Notes: generated by a model from the sequence alone, not told the origin. 8,057 nt of DNA from Caldimicrobium thiodismutans (GCA_002877875.1 PNIE01000058.1:1-8057); one strand, 5' to 3'. Shown: positions 1-6,539, numbered from the stretch's first letter. Made by a program: numbers and translations.

Positions 1-40
1 TTAAATGTGGCTTCTTGCGCTCAAATTTCTGCTTAGCCAT
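1..40 (-). CDS. tuf: Elongation factor Tu, N-terminal fragment (runs off left edge)
   Basis: The reverse complement from 40 starts with ATG and reads MAKQKFERKKPHL, the characteristic N-terminus of bacterial EF-Tu, the GTPase that delivers aminoacyl-tRNA to the ribosome. Only 13 complete codons lie inside the window, before the GHVDHGKT P-loop would begin, so the call rests on this signature plus context. A strong purine-rich ribosome binding site (AAGGGGGAG, 45-53 on the complement) precedes the start. The gene lies directly downstream of tRNA-Tyr, tRNA-Gly and tRNA-Thr on the same strand, the classic order upstream of tuf in many bacteria (compare tyrU-glyT-thrT-tufB of E. coli). It is probably co-transcribed with those tRNAs. 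Confidence 0.88.
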   Translation of the reverse strand, partial: MAKQKFERKKPHL

Positions 41-73
41 ATCTCTCCCCCTTAATTAATTACAAATTTTAAA

Positions 74-149
<76 letters not shown>

Positions 150-170
150 TTTATAATTTAAAATTTTATA

Positions 171-242
171 AGCGGGCGACGGGACTCGAACCCGCAACCC
201 TCAGCTTGGAAGGCTGATGCTCTACCGTTGAGCTACGCCCGC
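171..242 (-). tRNA. tRNA-Gly (anticodon TCC)
   Basis: The complement folds into a 72-nt cloverleaf ending at the discriminator. The acceptor is GCGGGCG/CGCCCGC, the anticodon stem TCAGC/GCTGA with loop CTTCCAA gives anticodon TCC, and the T arm is GCGGG-TTCGAGT-CCCGT with one G-T wobble. The bases after the discriminator T are TAT, so CCA is not encoded and must be added after transcription. It is the middle gene of the Tyr-Gly-Thr-tuf cluster. Confidence 0.96.
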
Positions 243-264
243 TTTTTATTTCTATTATTAAAAG

Positions 265-348
265 TGGAGGGGGGAGGATTTGAACCTCCGAAGGCCTCAC
301 GCCACCGGGTTTACAGCCCGGCCCCTTTGGCCGCTCGGGTACCCCTCC
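265..348 (-). tRNA. tRNA-Tyr (anticodon GTA)
   Basis: This is an 84-nt class II tRNA with a long variable arm on the complement. The acceptor is GGAGGGG/CCCCTCC with discriminator A. The anticodon stem CCGGG/CCCGG encloses CTGTAAA, giving anticodon GTA. The long variable arm follows, then the T arm GGAGG-TTCAAAT-CCTCC. The next bases are CTT, so CCA is not encoded. It is the first gene of the tRNA-tuf transcription unit. Confidence 0.96.
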
Positions 349-362
349 TTCATGTATCTTTA

Positions 363-390
363 AAGTTAACTTATTTTAATATTTTGTCAA
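363..390 (-). promoter_or_regulatory. Candidate sigma-70-type promoter of the tRNA-tuf cluster
   Basis: On the complement a perfect TTGACA (385-390) lies about 37 bases upstream of the tRNA-Tyr 5' end. With a 16-bp spacer the -10 would be TAACTT (363-368); with 17 bp it would be AACTTT. Both are poor matches to TATAAT, so the exact -10 is uncertain. The perfect -35, the correct strand and the close distance to the first tRNA support a promoter here. Confidence 0.5.
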
Positions 391-507
391 GATCTTAGTA
401 TACATCCATACCCTTTTCTCTTAATCTCACTACTTCTTAGTTTAAATGGGGTAAAAACCTGAATCTTTTGTTTTATGATATTTCATGAACGTCCCATTTT
501 GTCTTAA

Positions 508-552
508 GGAGAGGCAAGCTTAAAAATTAAAAATTTTAAAACTTGTCTTTTT
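508..552 (+). promoter_or_regulatory. Leader hairpin upstream of the EF-G-like operon
   Basis: The left arm AGGCAAG (512-518) pairs with CTTGTCT (542-548) with one G-T wobble, and wobble pairs extend it outward. Inside, after a small internal loop, CTTAAAA-side bases 520-525 can pair with 534-539, all A-T. A T-rich tract follows the right arm. It could be an attenuator, a terminator of transcription arriving from the left, or simply an AT-rich fold. No known riboswitch class is recognised. Confidence 0.3.
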
Positions 553-583
553 CTTGAATTTTAGAAATAATAATTTTTATAAA
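543..583 (+). promoter_or_regulatory. Weak promoter candidates for the EF-G-like/mog/selD operon
   Basis: Two overlapping sigma-70-like pairs are visible. The first is TTGTCT (543-548) with a 17-bp spacer to AATAAT (566-571). The second is TTGAAT (554-559) with an 18-bp spacer to TATAAA (578-583). The second would start transcription almost at the ribosome binding site. The region is so AT-rich that chance matches are likely, and no choice between them is possible from sequence alone. Confidence 0.3.
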
Positions 584-604
584 AATAGGCAAGGAGGAAA
601 AAAC

Positions 605-2560
605 ATGAAAGGGAGGGTAATAGCCTTTTTGGGTCCCTCAGAGAGTGGGAAAACTACTCTTATTGAAAAGATTTTATCTCTTTTCAATGGAAAGTTAAAA
701 AATCAAAAGAAGGAACCCACCTATTCCCTTAAAACATATGGTATCACCATAGAAAACATTCCTTTTTATTTTATTGACACCCCTGGGGATGAAAACTTTA
801 TTGGAGAGATTTTATGGGCAATTACTATTTCTGATCTTGGGGTGCTTGTCGTTGATTCTACGGCCCCTCTTAAATACCATATTTACAGAATATTTGAACT
901 TGCTAAGAAAAATCTTTTACCTCTTGTAATTTTTGTAAATAAAATTGAGGCTGAAAAAACTCAATGGGCCCAAACCATATGCGATCTTCAAGATATGCTT
1001 GAAATTCTACAAGTTCCAGTTATTTATGGCTTCAATACTAATCAACCTCTTTTTTTAGTTGATCTTGTTACTAAGCAAGCCGTCAAAGAAAGAGGAGCCA
1101 AACTTGAATTCGAACCTTATCCTCCGCAACTTGAGGGCAAAATACAAACTCTCTATGAACAATTAGTTGAGGTCTCTGCTGAGGCTAAGAATGAATTTAT
1201 AGAAAAATATCTGGAAACAGGAAGTCTCACCCAGGATGAAATTCTTGAAGGAATAAAGGCGAATCTTGAAAGTATGAGAATGTGCCCAATTTTTATTGGT
1301 TCTGCTGAGACAGGGCTTGGTATTACCTATTTTGTAAAAAGGATTCTTGATTTTTATCCTAAAAGGAATTTTCCAAACCTTGATCTTAATTCCTATGCCT
1401 ATCTTTTTAAAACCCATTATGACCCCTATGCAGGAAAGCTCTCTTTTGCAAGAATTTTAAAAGGTTCTATAAAATCAGAAAGGGTAATTCGAACTTCTCA
1501 AGGAAAAGAGGAAAAATATACTCAGATTTTTATCCCTAAGGGGGATTCCCTTGAAGCTGTGAAAGAAGTTGGAGAAGGAGAAGTAATTGTATTTGCAAAG
1601 GTTGAAGCCCTTAAGACAGGTGATACTATTTCGGAGGAACCTCTTTCCTCTGGTCTTCCTGTTCCTGAAATGCCAAATCCTATGTATACCCTTGCCCTTC
1701 ATCCAGAGACAAGAGCTGATGAAGATAAAATAAGCGGAGCCCTTCTGAAGTTACAAGAGGAGGATCCCTCTTTAATTATTTACAGACATGAAGAAACAAG
1801 GGAGCTCCTTATCTCAGGGCTTGGAAATATGCATATAGAGAAAACTTTAGAGAAATTAAGAGAAAAATACGGAGTTAAAGTAAGAACTTCTCTCCCCACT
1901 GTTCCATATAGGGAGACTATTAAAAAACCTGTTCAGGCTGTAATTTATCGCCATAAAAAACAGACAGGTGGAAGGGGCCAGTTTGCTGAAGTTCACTTTA
2001 ATATATTTCCCCTTGAGAGGGGAAAAGGCTTTGAATTTATCGAAACTCTTACAGGAATGAATGTTCCGAGAAACTATGTTCCTGCTGTAGAAAAGGGAGT
2101 AAGAGAGGCTTTGGAAAAGGGAATTCTTGCAGGGTTTCCCGTGGTGGATGTAAAGGTTCAGTTTTATGATGGAAAATCTCACGAGGTTGACTCTTCTGAC
2201 CTTGCCTTTAAAATTGCAGCCTTTCACTGTTTAAAAAAGGCCCTTGAGCAGGCCCATCCTATTCTTCTTGAACCCTATGTAGAACTAGAAATTTTTGTTC
2301 CGGATGAAAGTGTAGGTGATGTCATAGGAGATCTTAATTCCCGAAGAGGAAGGGTGCTTAATCTTGAAAAAGAGAAGAAAATAACTAAAATTAAAGCTCA
2401 GGCACCCATGTCTGAGGTTCTTGAATATGTCCTTACCTTGAATGGTCTTACCGGGGGAAGAGGTTATTTCTTAAGTAAATTTTCCCACTACGAGGAAGTA
2501 CCTCCTCATATTTCTGAGAAAATCATAGCTTTGTCAAAAACTCAGAGTTCTGAAGGATGA
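605..2560 (+). CDS. EF-G-like translational GTPase with divergent G domain
   Basis: This is a 651-residue protein of the elongation factor G family, acting on the ribosome if it behaves like its relatives. The start chosen is ATG 605, with AAGGAGG at 591-597, a 7-nt gap; a TTG at 554 would add 17 non-family residues. The G domain (about 1-250) has P-loop GPSESGKTT (10-18), GITI (46-49), DTPG (58-61), NKIE (112-115) and the G5 Ser-Ala (233-234). Domain II (about 263-350), domain III (about 360-435), domain IV with HKKQTGGRGQ (451-460 region) and SSDLAFKIAA, and domain V with VGDVIGDLNSRRGRV (about 570-584) are complete. Several G features depart from canonical EF-G. The His after DTPG is Asp62, the G4 Asp is Glu115, and P-loop to G3 spacing is about 17 residues shorter than in Thermus EF-G, so switch I is reduced. 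It is therefore probably a paralogue (EF-G-2/EF-G-like class), not the main translocase. It is translationally coupled to mog by an ATGA overlap. Its exact role is unknown. Confidence 0.9.
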   Translation: MKGRVIAFLGPSESGKTTLIEKILSLFNGKLKNQKKEPTYSLKTYGITIENIPFYFIDTPGDENFIGEILWAITISDLGVLVVDSTAPLKYHIYRIFELAKKNLLPLVIFVNKIEAEKTQWAQTICDLQDMLEILQVPVIYGFNTNQPLFLVDLVTKQAVKERGAKLEFEPYPPQLEGKIQTLYEQLVEVSAEAKNEFIEKYLETGSLTQDEILEGIKANLESMRMCPIFIGSAETGLGITYFVKRILDFYPKRNFPNLDLNSYAYLFKTHYDPYAGKLSFARILKGSIKSERVIRTSQGKEEKYTQIFIPKGDSLEAVKEVGEGEVIVFAKVEALKTGDTISEEPLSSGLPVPEMPNPMYTLALHPETRADEDKISGALLKLQEEDPSLIIYRHEETRELLISGLGNMHIEKTLEKLREKYGVKVRTSLPTVPYRETIKKPVQAVIYRHKKQTGGRGQFAEVHFNIFPLERGKGFEFIETLTGMNVPRNYVPAVEKGVREALEKGILAGFPVVDVKVQFYDGKSHEVDSSDLAFKIAAFHCLKKALEQAHPILLEPYVELEIFVPDESVGDVIGDLNSRRGRVLNLEKEKKITKIKAQAPMSEVLEYVLTLNGLTGGRGYFLSKFSHYEEVPPHISEKIIALSKTQSSEG

Positions 2561-3045
2561 GATGTGGGATTCTTACTTTAAGCGATAAAGGAGTAAAGGG
2601 GGAGAGAGAGGACCTTTCAGGTAAATTTTTAATTGAGTTTGCAAAGGCCCAGGGCTGGAAGGTAGAAGCTTATAAGATTCTTCCTGACGAAGAAGAAGAG
2701 ATCTTTAAAACCCTCTTAAGCTGGTGTGAGGAATTAAAACTTGATCTTATTCTTACTACAGGTGGAACCGGAGTTCATCCAAGAGATGTTACCCCAGAGG
2801 CCACAAAAAGGGTTATTCTTAAGGAAATACCTGGCCTTTCGGAATATATAAGATATATAAGTTTTTCACAAACTCCCAAGGCTTCATTGAGCAGAGGGCT
2901 TTCTGGAATTAGAGGAGAAACTCTTATTATTAATCTCCCTGGTAGTCCAAAAGCCCTAAAAGAAATTATGCCTTCATTAAAAGAGGTTATTGAGCATGCT
3001 GTAAAAAAAATAAAGGGAGATCCTAGTGAGTGTGCAAGAGATTAA
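2557..3045 (+). CDS. mog: MogA/MoaB-family molybdopterin adenylyltransferase
   Basis: This 162-residue cytoplasmic protein belongs to the MogA/MoaB family. That family adenylates molybdopterin with ATP to prepare it for molybdate (or tungstate) insertion during molybdenum cofactor synthesis. Family motifs visible are the N-terminal GILTLSDKG with downstream D19 and S21, TTGGTG (67-72), RDVTPEAT (76-83), the PKASLSRGLSGIRG stretch (about 107-120) and NLPGSP (126-131). The TASLSR and IRG features look more like MogA than E. coli MoaB, but the two cannot be fully separated by eye. The length is near MoaB size and shorter than E. coli MogA, which has a C-terminal extension. ATG 2557 overlaps the upstream EF-G-like stop (ATGA), and the 3' end overlaps the proposed selD start by 20 bases, so all three genes appear to be one translationally coupled operon. 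Confidence 0.92.
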   Translation: MRCGILTLSDKGVKGEREDLSGKFLIEFAKAQGWKVEAYKILPDEEEEIFKTLLSWCEELKLDLILTTGGTGVHPRDVTPEATKRVILKEIPGLSEYIRYISFSQTPKASLSRGLSGIRGETLIINLPGSPKALKEIMPSLKEVIEHAVKKIKGDPSECARD

Positions 3046-4078
3046 ATTAACTCAGATAGTTAAGGCCTCTGGTTGAGCAGCCAAACTTCCGCAAGAGTTT
3101 CTTGCGGAGATTTTAAAGGGGTTACCTTTACCTGAACATCCTGATTTACTTCAAAGTTTTGAAAACGGGGCAGATGCGGCTATTTTTAGATTAACCCCAG
3201 AAAAGGCTCTTGTCTTTAGTGCTGATTTTTTTACCCCTGTGGTTGATGATCCCTTTCTTTTTGGTCAAATCGCTGCAGCCAATTCCCTTTCTGATATCTA
3301 TGTTACTGGTGCTAAACCTCTTCTTGCCTTAAATTTAATTTGTTTCCCTAAAAAGGGGCTTCCTAAGGAGATTTTAGTTAAAATCTTAGAAGGAGGCCTC
3401 TCCAAAATTAAAGAAGCAGGGGCCCTTCTTGTAGGAGGGCACAGTGTAGATGATCCTGAACCCAAATATGGTCTTGCAGTTATTGGCATAATCCATCCTG
3501 AAAAAATCATCACTTCCAAATTCGCAAAACCCGGTGATTTACTCTATCTGACCAAACCTCTGGGTACAGGAATTCTTGTCACAGCCTATAAAGGTAAGCT
3601 CTTTGATGAAAAAAGCCCCCTTTATAGAAAAATGATTGAAACTATGACAGAACTAAATAAAATTCCTGTTGAAATTATGCTTGAAGCAGGAATACGAGCA
3701 GCTACAGATATTACTGGCTTTGGTCTTATTGGGCATGCTTTAGAAATGGCAAGTGCAAGTAAAGTCAAAATGGTCTTTTTTTTTAGACGAATTCCCTATT
3801 TTAAAGAAGCATTGGAGTTTGCTAAATTAGGAATCATACCCGAAGGGGATTATGACAATCTTAATTACTGTGAAAGAATGGTAAAATTTGATAGTTCATT
3901 AAAGGAACCTCAAAGGCTTATCCTTGCTGATGCTCAGACTTCTGGAGGTTTCCTAATTGCCTGCCCCAGGGAGAAAAAAGATCTCATCGAAAAACTTGCT
4001 TTTGAGAGAGGTTTTTATTCCCTCTACTTAGTAGGGGAGGTAAGAGAGGGAGAACCTTCCGTTGAAGTTCTCCCTTAA
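3026..4078 (+). CDS. selD: Selenophosphate synthase SelD, selenoprotein with in-frame TGA (Sec17)
   Basis: SelD makes selenophosphate from selenide and ATP, the selenium donor for selenocysteine and selenouridine synthesis. The clear SelD body is in one frame up to 4078. Reading that frame upstream continues without frameshift through a TGA at 3074-3076 to GTG 3026, preceded by AAGGGAGA (3013-3020) 5 nt away. The N-terminus then reads VSVQEIKLTQIVKASG-U-AAKLPQEF. The TGA falls at residue 17, the catalytic Cys/Sec position (Cys17 in E. coli), and the essential Lys20 is at the expected spacing. Total length is 350 residues against 347 in E. coli. Other family residues are present: D50 (GADAA), D67 (SADFF), N86 and D90 (ANSLSD), GGHS (137-140) and D228 (TDITGFGLIGH). 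A SECIS-like hairpin follows the TGA. An alternative start is GTG 3032. A start at GTG 3239 would give a 279-aa fragment lacking the active site and has no ribosome binding site. Frame 3 of a coupled operon with EF-G-like and mog; it overlaps mog by 20 bases. Confidence 0.95.
3077..3109 (+). promoter_or_regulatory. Bacterial SECIS-like hairpin downstream of the selD TGA
   Basis: Immediately after the in-frame TGA there are 11 bases, then a perfect 8-bp stem TCCGCAAG (3088-3095) / CTTGCGGA (3101-3108) closed by the 5-nt loop AGTTT. An outer T-G pair (3087/3109) can extend it. The apical loop begins 19 nt past the TGA and has a G at its second position. Both match the known bacterial SECIS pattern: apical loop roughly 16-37 nt downstream with a G in the first two loop positions, recognised by SelB. 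It lies inside the coding sequence, as bacterial SECIS elements do. Confidence 0.8.
4047..4075 (+). terminator. Hairpin at the selD 3' end, possible terminator
   Basis: A perfect 9-bp stem AGGGAGAAC (4047-4055) / GTTCTCCCT (4067-4075) spans the last selD codons up to its stop. The intervening bases can add TTC/GAA (4057-4059/4064-4066) with a CGTT tetraloop and one bulged C. On the plus strand it is followed by TAATTGCATTTT, which is only partly T-rich. On the minus strand, just past the tlpA-like stop, no T tract follows. It sits exactly at the junction of two convergent genes, so termination in one or both directions is plausible but not certain. Confidence 0.5.
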
Positions 4079-4566
4079 TTGCATTTTACATATTGCCTAA
4101 GACTTTGAATCCATTCTTCATAATTTTTATATCCTACAAACTTTCCCAATCTGTTCCCCTTAGGGTCAAGGAGATAGGTAGTGGGAGTTATAGAAAAATC
4201 ATTAAAGATCTTAAAGACCTCAGAAGTTGCAAGACCAACTGGGTAGGTTAAATTTCTTGAGGAAACTATTTTAGGAAGAAGAGGGGCTCCCTCTCGGTCA
4301 ATCATTAAGGAAACCACCTGAAGACCCTTTGAGCCACAAGTATCATAAAGTCTCTGAAATACTTTAAGTTCTATCATACAGGGAGGACAGTAACTGGCAA
4401 AGAGATTAAGAAGAACATATTTTCCATTAAAGTCAGAAAGTTTAAATTTCTTTCCATTATAAGTATAAAAATAAAAATCAAGATTTTCAGCCTTTAGAGA
4501 AATTTCAGAAAAGAAAAGGATCCCAAGAATAATAAAAAGGGTTAATATTTTATATTTGATTTTCAT
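4075..4566 (-). CDS. Secreted TlpA/ResA-like thioredoxin-fold protein
   Basis: This 163-residue thiol-disulfide oxidoreductase is probably exported. The N-terminus has a basic start (MKIKYK), a hydrophobic core (about 7-20) and a likely cleavage site after SLKA (26). There is no lipobox Cys. It could equally stay anchored. The thioredoxin-like domain has the redox motif CPPC (60-63) in FASYCPPCMIEL and the cis-proline in ITPTTYLLDPKG (Pro128), typical of TlpA/ResA/AhpC-TSA proteins. Two extra cysteines, C77 and C162, are present. Members reduce apocytochrome CxxCH or other cell-envelope disulfides. The start ATG has AAGGAGG 5 nt upstream (complement of 4572-4578). Its stop overlaps the selD stop tail to tail, and it is divergent from the heme-sensor kinase gene, 71 bases away. 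The specific substrate cannot be told from sequence. Confidence 0.88.
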   Translation of the reverse strand: MKIKYKILTLFIILGILFFSEISLKAENLDFYFYTYNGKKFKLSDFNGKYVLLNLFASYCPPCMIELKVFQRLYDTCGSKGLQVVSLMIDREGAPLLPKIVSSRNLTYPVGLATSEVFKIFNDFSITPTTYLLDPKGNRLGKFVGYKNYEEWIQSLRQYVKCN

Positions 4567-4637
4567 CCCTACCTCCTTAAATTAATCTATTATAAAATAA
4601 TTTATAAAATAATAAATCCAAAAGTGAGGATTGTAAA
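4567..4637. promoter_or_regulatory. Divergent promoter region, tlpA-like / histidine kinase
   Basis: This 71-base AT-rich spacer must hold the start signals for both genes unless they are read from elsewhere. On the minus strand there is a perfect TATAAT (complement of 4589-4594) that would place a start near 4582, just before the AAGGAGG of the tlpA-like gene; no good -35 is at the right distance. On the plus strand several TATAAA/TAAAAT boxes (4591-4613) are possible -10 elements for the kinase operon. The kinase ribosome binding site is GTGAGGA at 4624-4630. Confidence 0.45.
4591..4613. repeat. Direct repeat of an 11-base AT element, 12-base period
   Basis: TATAAAATAAT occurs at 4591-4601 and again at 4603-4613 with one T between them, in the short spacer between divergent genes. 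It may be duplicated -10 sequence, a binding site on nearly the same helix face, or simple AT slippage. Confidence 0.6.
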
Positions 4638-6539
4638 GTGGTAAAGAGTTTATTTTCAAAACTCTCTCTTACAACCAAGGTTTCTTTAAGTCTCCTAGCT
4701 CTCCTTACCGTATTTTCTACTATTTTAACCCTTATTTTTTACCTATATCTTCGGGAAAAAATAATCCATCACTATCACGAAAAATTGAAACTTTTTTTTC
4801 TTCAAATGGAATCTCTTGAACGATATGTAAAAGATGACCTAAGACCTATTATTTTTGAGACATTGAAAAATTATCCCTTTCAAGGAGATTTTATTCTCGA
4901 GGCTATGTCCACTACCCACATAAGTAAAAGAGTTTTTTCTTATCTTAAAAAAAATTATCCCGATATTGAATATGAAAGAATCTCCTTTGATCCCATAAAT
5001 CCTGAAAATAAGATCAAACCTTTTCACAAATTCCTTTTAAAACTTAAAGCCTCACAACCCTATTATCAAGGCATATTCAGTTGGAAAGGAGAAGAATATT
5101 TTGTTATGGCTGAACCTATTTATGTCTCGAAGGACTGTTTAAAGTGCCATGGGAAACTTAAAGATGCCCCTCATGAATTAGTAAAAATCTATTCTTTGAA
5201 GAGAGATTTCTCTTGGAAAGAAGGTGATTTAATGGGATTTACAGTTGTCAAGGTTTCTTTGAAAGGCGCTTTAAACGAAGCCAAAGCTCTTGCTCTCTCA
5301 ATTTTTTTAATAAGTCTTATTTCATCCCTTTTTCTTCTTCTATTCCTTGAGGGTTTTTTATATTCCCTTTTCTTAAAACCTTTAAAAAAACTTACTGATC
5401 ATCTAAGTGATCTAAAAAGAGGCCTCCTTCCACCGAATAACCCCGTTGATCTTAAAAGAGAGGATGAATTTGGACTTCTTGCCGAATCCTTTAATGCCTA
5501 TATGAAGCATCTTGAAGAGGCTCAAAAAGCTCTTAAAGAAAATCTCAAAACTCTGGAAACTCTCTTTGAGAGTATTACCCATCCAATAGCTCTTATTAAT
5601 AAAGATTGCAGGGTAGAATTAGCTAATAAGGCCTATAAGGAAAATCTTTATAAAAAATGTCATCAAGATCTTCTTTTAAAGGTCTTTATGGAAAAAAGAC
5701 CCTTTAGTGAAGAAATTGAACTACCAGAGGGAAAAACCTATCAATTATTCCTTTATCCAGTTTTTGCAGAAAAAAATGAAGTTATAAAGGCTGTAGTTTT
5801 ACTTGAAGATATAACAGAAAGAAAAAGGATGGAAGAAAAAATGATTCTTACAGAAAAATTGGCAGCTCTTGGTCAATTAACAGCAGGCCTTGCCCATGAG
5901 ATAAATAATCCCCTCTCAGGTATGCTTTTGATGCTAAGACAGCTCCAAAAAAATAATTTATCTGAAGAAGAAAAAAAACTCTATTTTAATCTCATTGAGC
6001 AGGGACTTTTAAAAATCCAAAAGCTTATCCAGGATCTTCTCACTTTTTCAAGGGCAACAGAAATTAGAAAAGAAAAGGTTTCTATAAACGAACTTCTTGA
6101 GGAGGTTTTAGATCTTAGCTCCTATCTTCTTAAAAAGCATCAAATCATTGTAAAAAAGGATTTCTCTCCAGAACTTCCTGAAATCTATGTGGACAAAAAT
6201 AAATTAGAACAGGTCTTCTTAAATCTAATCTTAAACGCCCTTCATGCTATGGAAGAAAGTGAAGATAAAATCTTAACCATAAAAACCGAACTTACAGAAG
6301 GCGCTATAAAAATCTCCTTTAAGGATACAGGACCAGGAGTGCCTGAAAACATTAGGAATCGAATTTTTGACCCCTTTTTTACTACTAAACCCCCTGGGAA
6401 AGGGACAGGCCTTGGGCTTTCAGTAGGTCTTGTTATCATAGAAAGACATGGAGGAAAAATATATCTTGATAAAACCGATCAGGGTGCTAATTTTATAATT
6501 GAACTTCCTCTAGAAATGGAAAAGCATGGAAACTATTAA
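4638..6539 (+). CDS. Membrane sensor histidine kinase with heme c-type (CxxCH) extracytoplasmic domain
   Basis: This 633-residue sensor kinase starts at GTG 4638, with GTGAGGA 7 nt upstream. TM1 is about 14-37. The extracytoplasmic domain (about 38-215) resembles the DUF3365/Tll0287-like sensor family and carries CLKCH (167-171) after a YFVMAEPIYVSKD stretch, so a covalently bound heme c is expected. TM2 is about 217-246, followed by a HAMP-like linker (about 246-298) and a PAS-like domain (about 305-395, ending in the typical LEDITERKRMEE). The dimerisation/phosphoacceptor helix has His420 in GLAHEINNPL. The ATPase domain has N533 in LILNALHAM, DTGPG (563-567), FDPFFTTK (577-584) and GTGLGL (589-594). 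All catalytic boxes look intact. The gene overlaps the response regulator by 14 bases, so the two form an operon and cognate pair. Ligand (redox state, oxygen, NO or other gas) is inferred only from the heme motif. Confidence 0.92.
   Translation: MVKSLFSKLSLTTKVSLSLLALLTVFSTILTLIFYLYLREKIIHHYHEKLKLFFLQMESLERYVKDDLRPIIFETLKNYPFQGDFILEAMSTTHISKRVFSYLKKNYPDIEYERISFDPINPENKIKPFHKFLLKLKASQPYYQGIFSWKGEEYFVMAEPIYVSKDCLKCHGKLKDAPHELVKIYSLKRDFSWKEGDLMGFTVVKVSLKGALNEAKALALSIFLISLISSLFLLLFLEGFLYSLFLKPLKKLTDHLSDLKRGLLPPNNPVDLKREDEFGLLAESFNAYMKHLEEAQKALKENLKTLETLFESITHPIALINKDCRVELANKAYKENLYKKCHQDLLLKVFMEKRPFSEEIELPEGKTYQLFLYPVFAEKNEVIKAVVLLEDITERKRMEEKMILTEKLAALGQLTAGLAHEINNPLSGMLLMLRQLQKNNLSEEEKKLYFNLIEQGLLKIQKLIQDLLTFSRATEIRKEKVSINELLEEVLDLSSYLLKKHQIIVKKDFSPELPEIYVDKNKLEQVFLNLILNALHAMEESEDKILTIKTELTEGAIKISFKDTGPGVPENIRNRIFDPFFTTKPPGKGTGLGLSVGLVIIERHGGKIYLDKTDQGANFIIELPLEMEKHGNY

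Larger units (their letters stand above)
349..604. other. Non-coding spacer between divergent tRNA-tuf and EF-G-like operons
   Basis: This AT-rich stretch separates tRNA-Tyr (minus) from the EF-G-like gene (plus). I see no convincing small ORF with a ribosome binding site in it. It holds the tRNA-cluster promoter candidate at its left end, and a leader hairpin and weak promoter-like boxes in its right third. A TTG at 554 is in frame with the EF-G-like gene, but the 17 extra residues it would add are low-complexity and not EF-G-like. The span 554-604 is therefore treated as untranslated. Confidence 0.7.

Noticed and set aside
554..604. TTG start at 554 for the EF-G-like gene, adding 17 residues
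   Set aside because: The extra residues are Asn-rich low-complexity translation of an AT-rich leader, and no ribosome binding site precedes 554. ATG 605 has AAGGAGG at ideal spacing and starts just before the P-loop, as in the family.
349..604. Sigma-54 (-24/-12) promoters in the intergenic regions as targets of the NtrC-type regulator
   Set aside because: I looked for GG-N10-GC elements with TGGCAC/TTGC-like flanks in 349-604 and 4567-4637 and found none convincing.
1856..2227. Open reading frames on the minus strand opposite the EF-G-like, kinase and regulator genes
   Set aside because: They show no recognisable family features, have no ribosome binding sites, and lie wholly opposite well-supported genes.
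3026..3238. selD as a nonsense-mutated pseudogene
   Set aside because: The single TGA is exactly at the known Sec site, the frame is otherwise clean, every active-site residue is present, and a SECIS-like hairpin follows.
3239..4078. SelD as a 279-residue protein starting at GTG 3239
   Set aside because: It would lack the catalytic Cys/Sec and Lys20, has no ribosome binding site, and ignores clear SelD homology continuing upstream in the same frame through the TGA.
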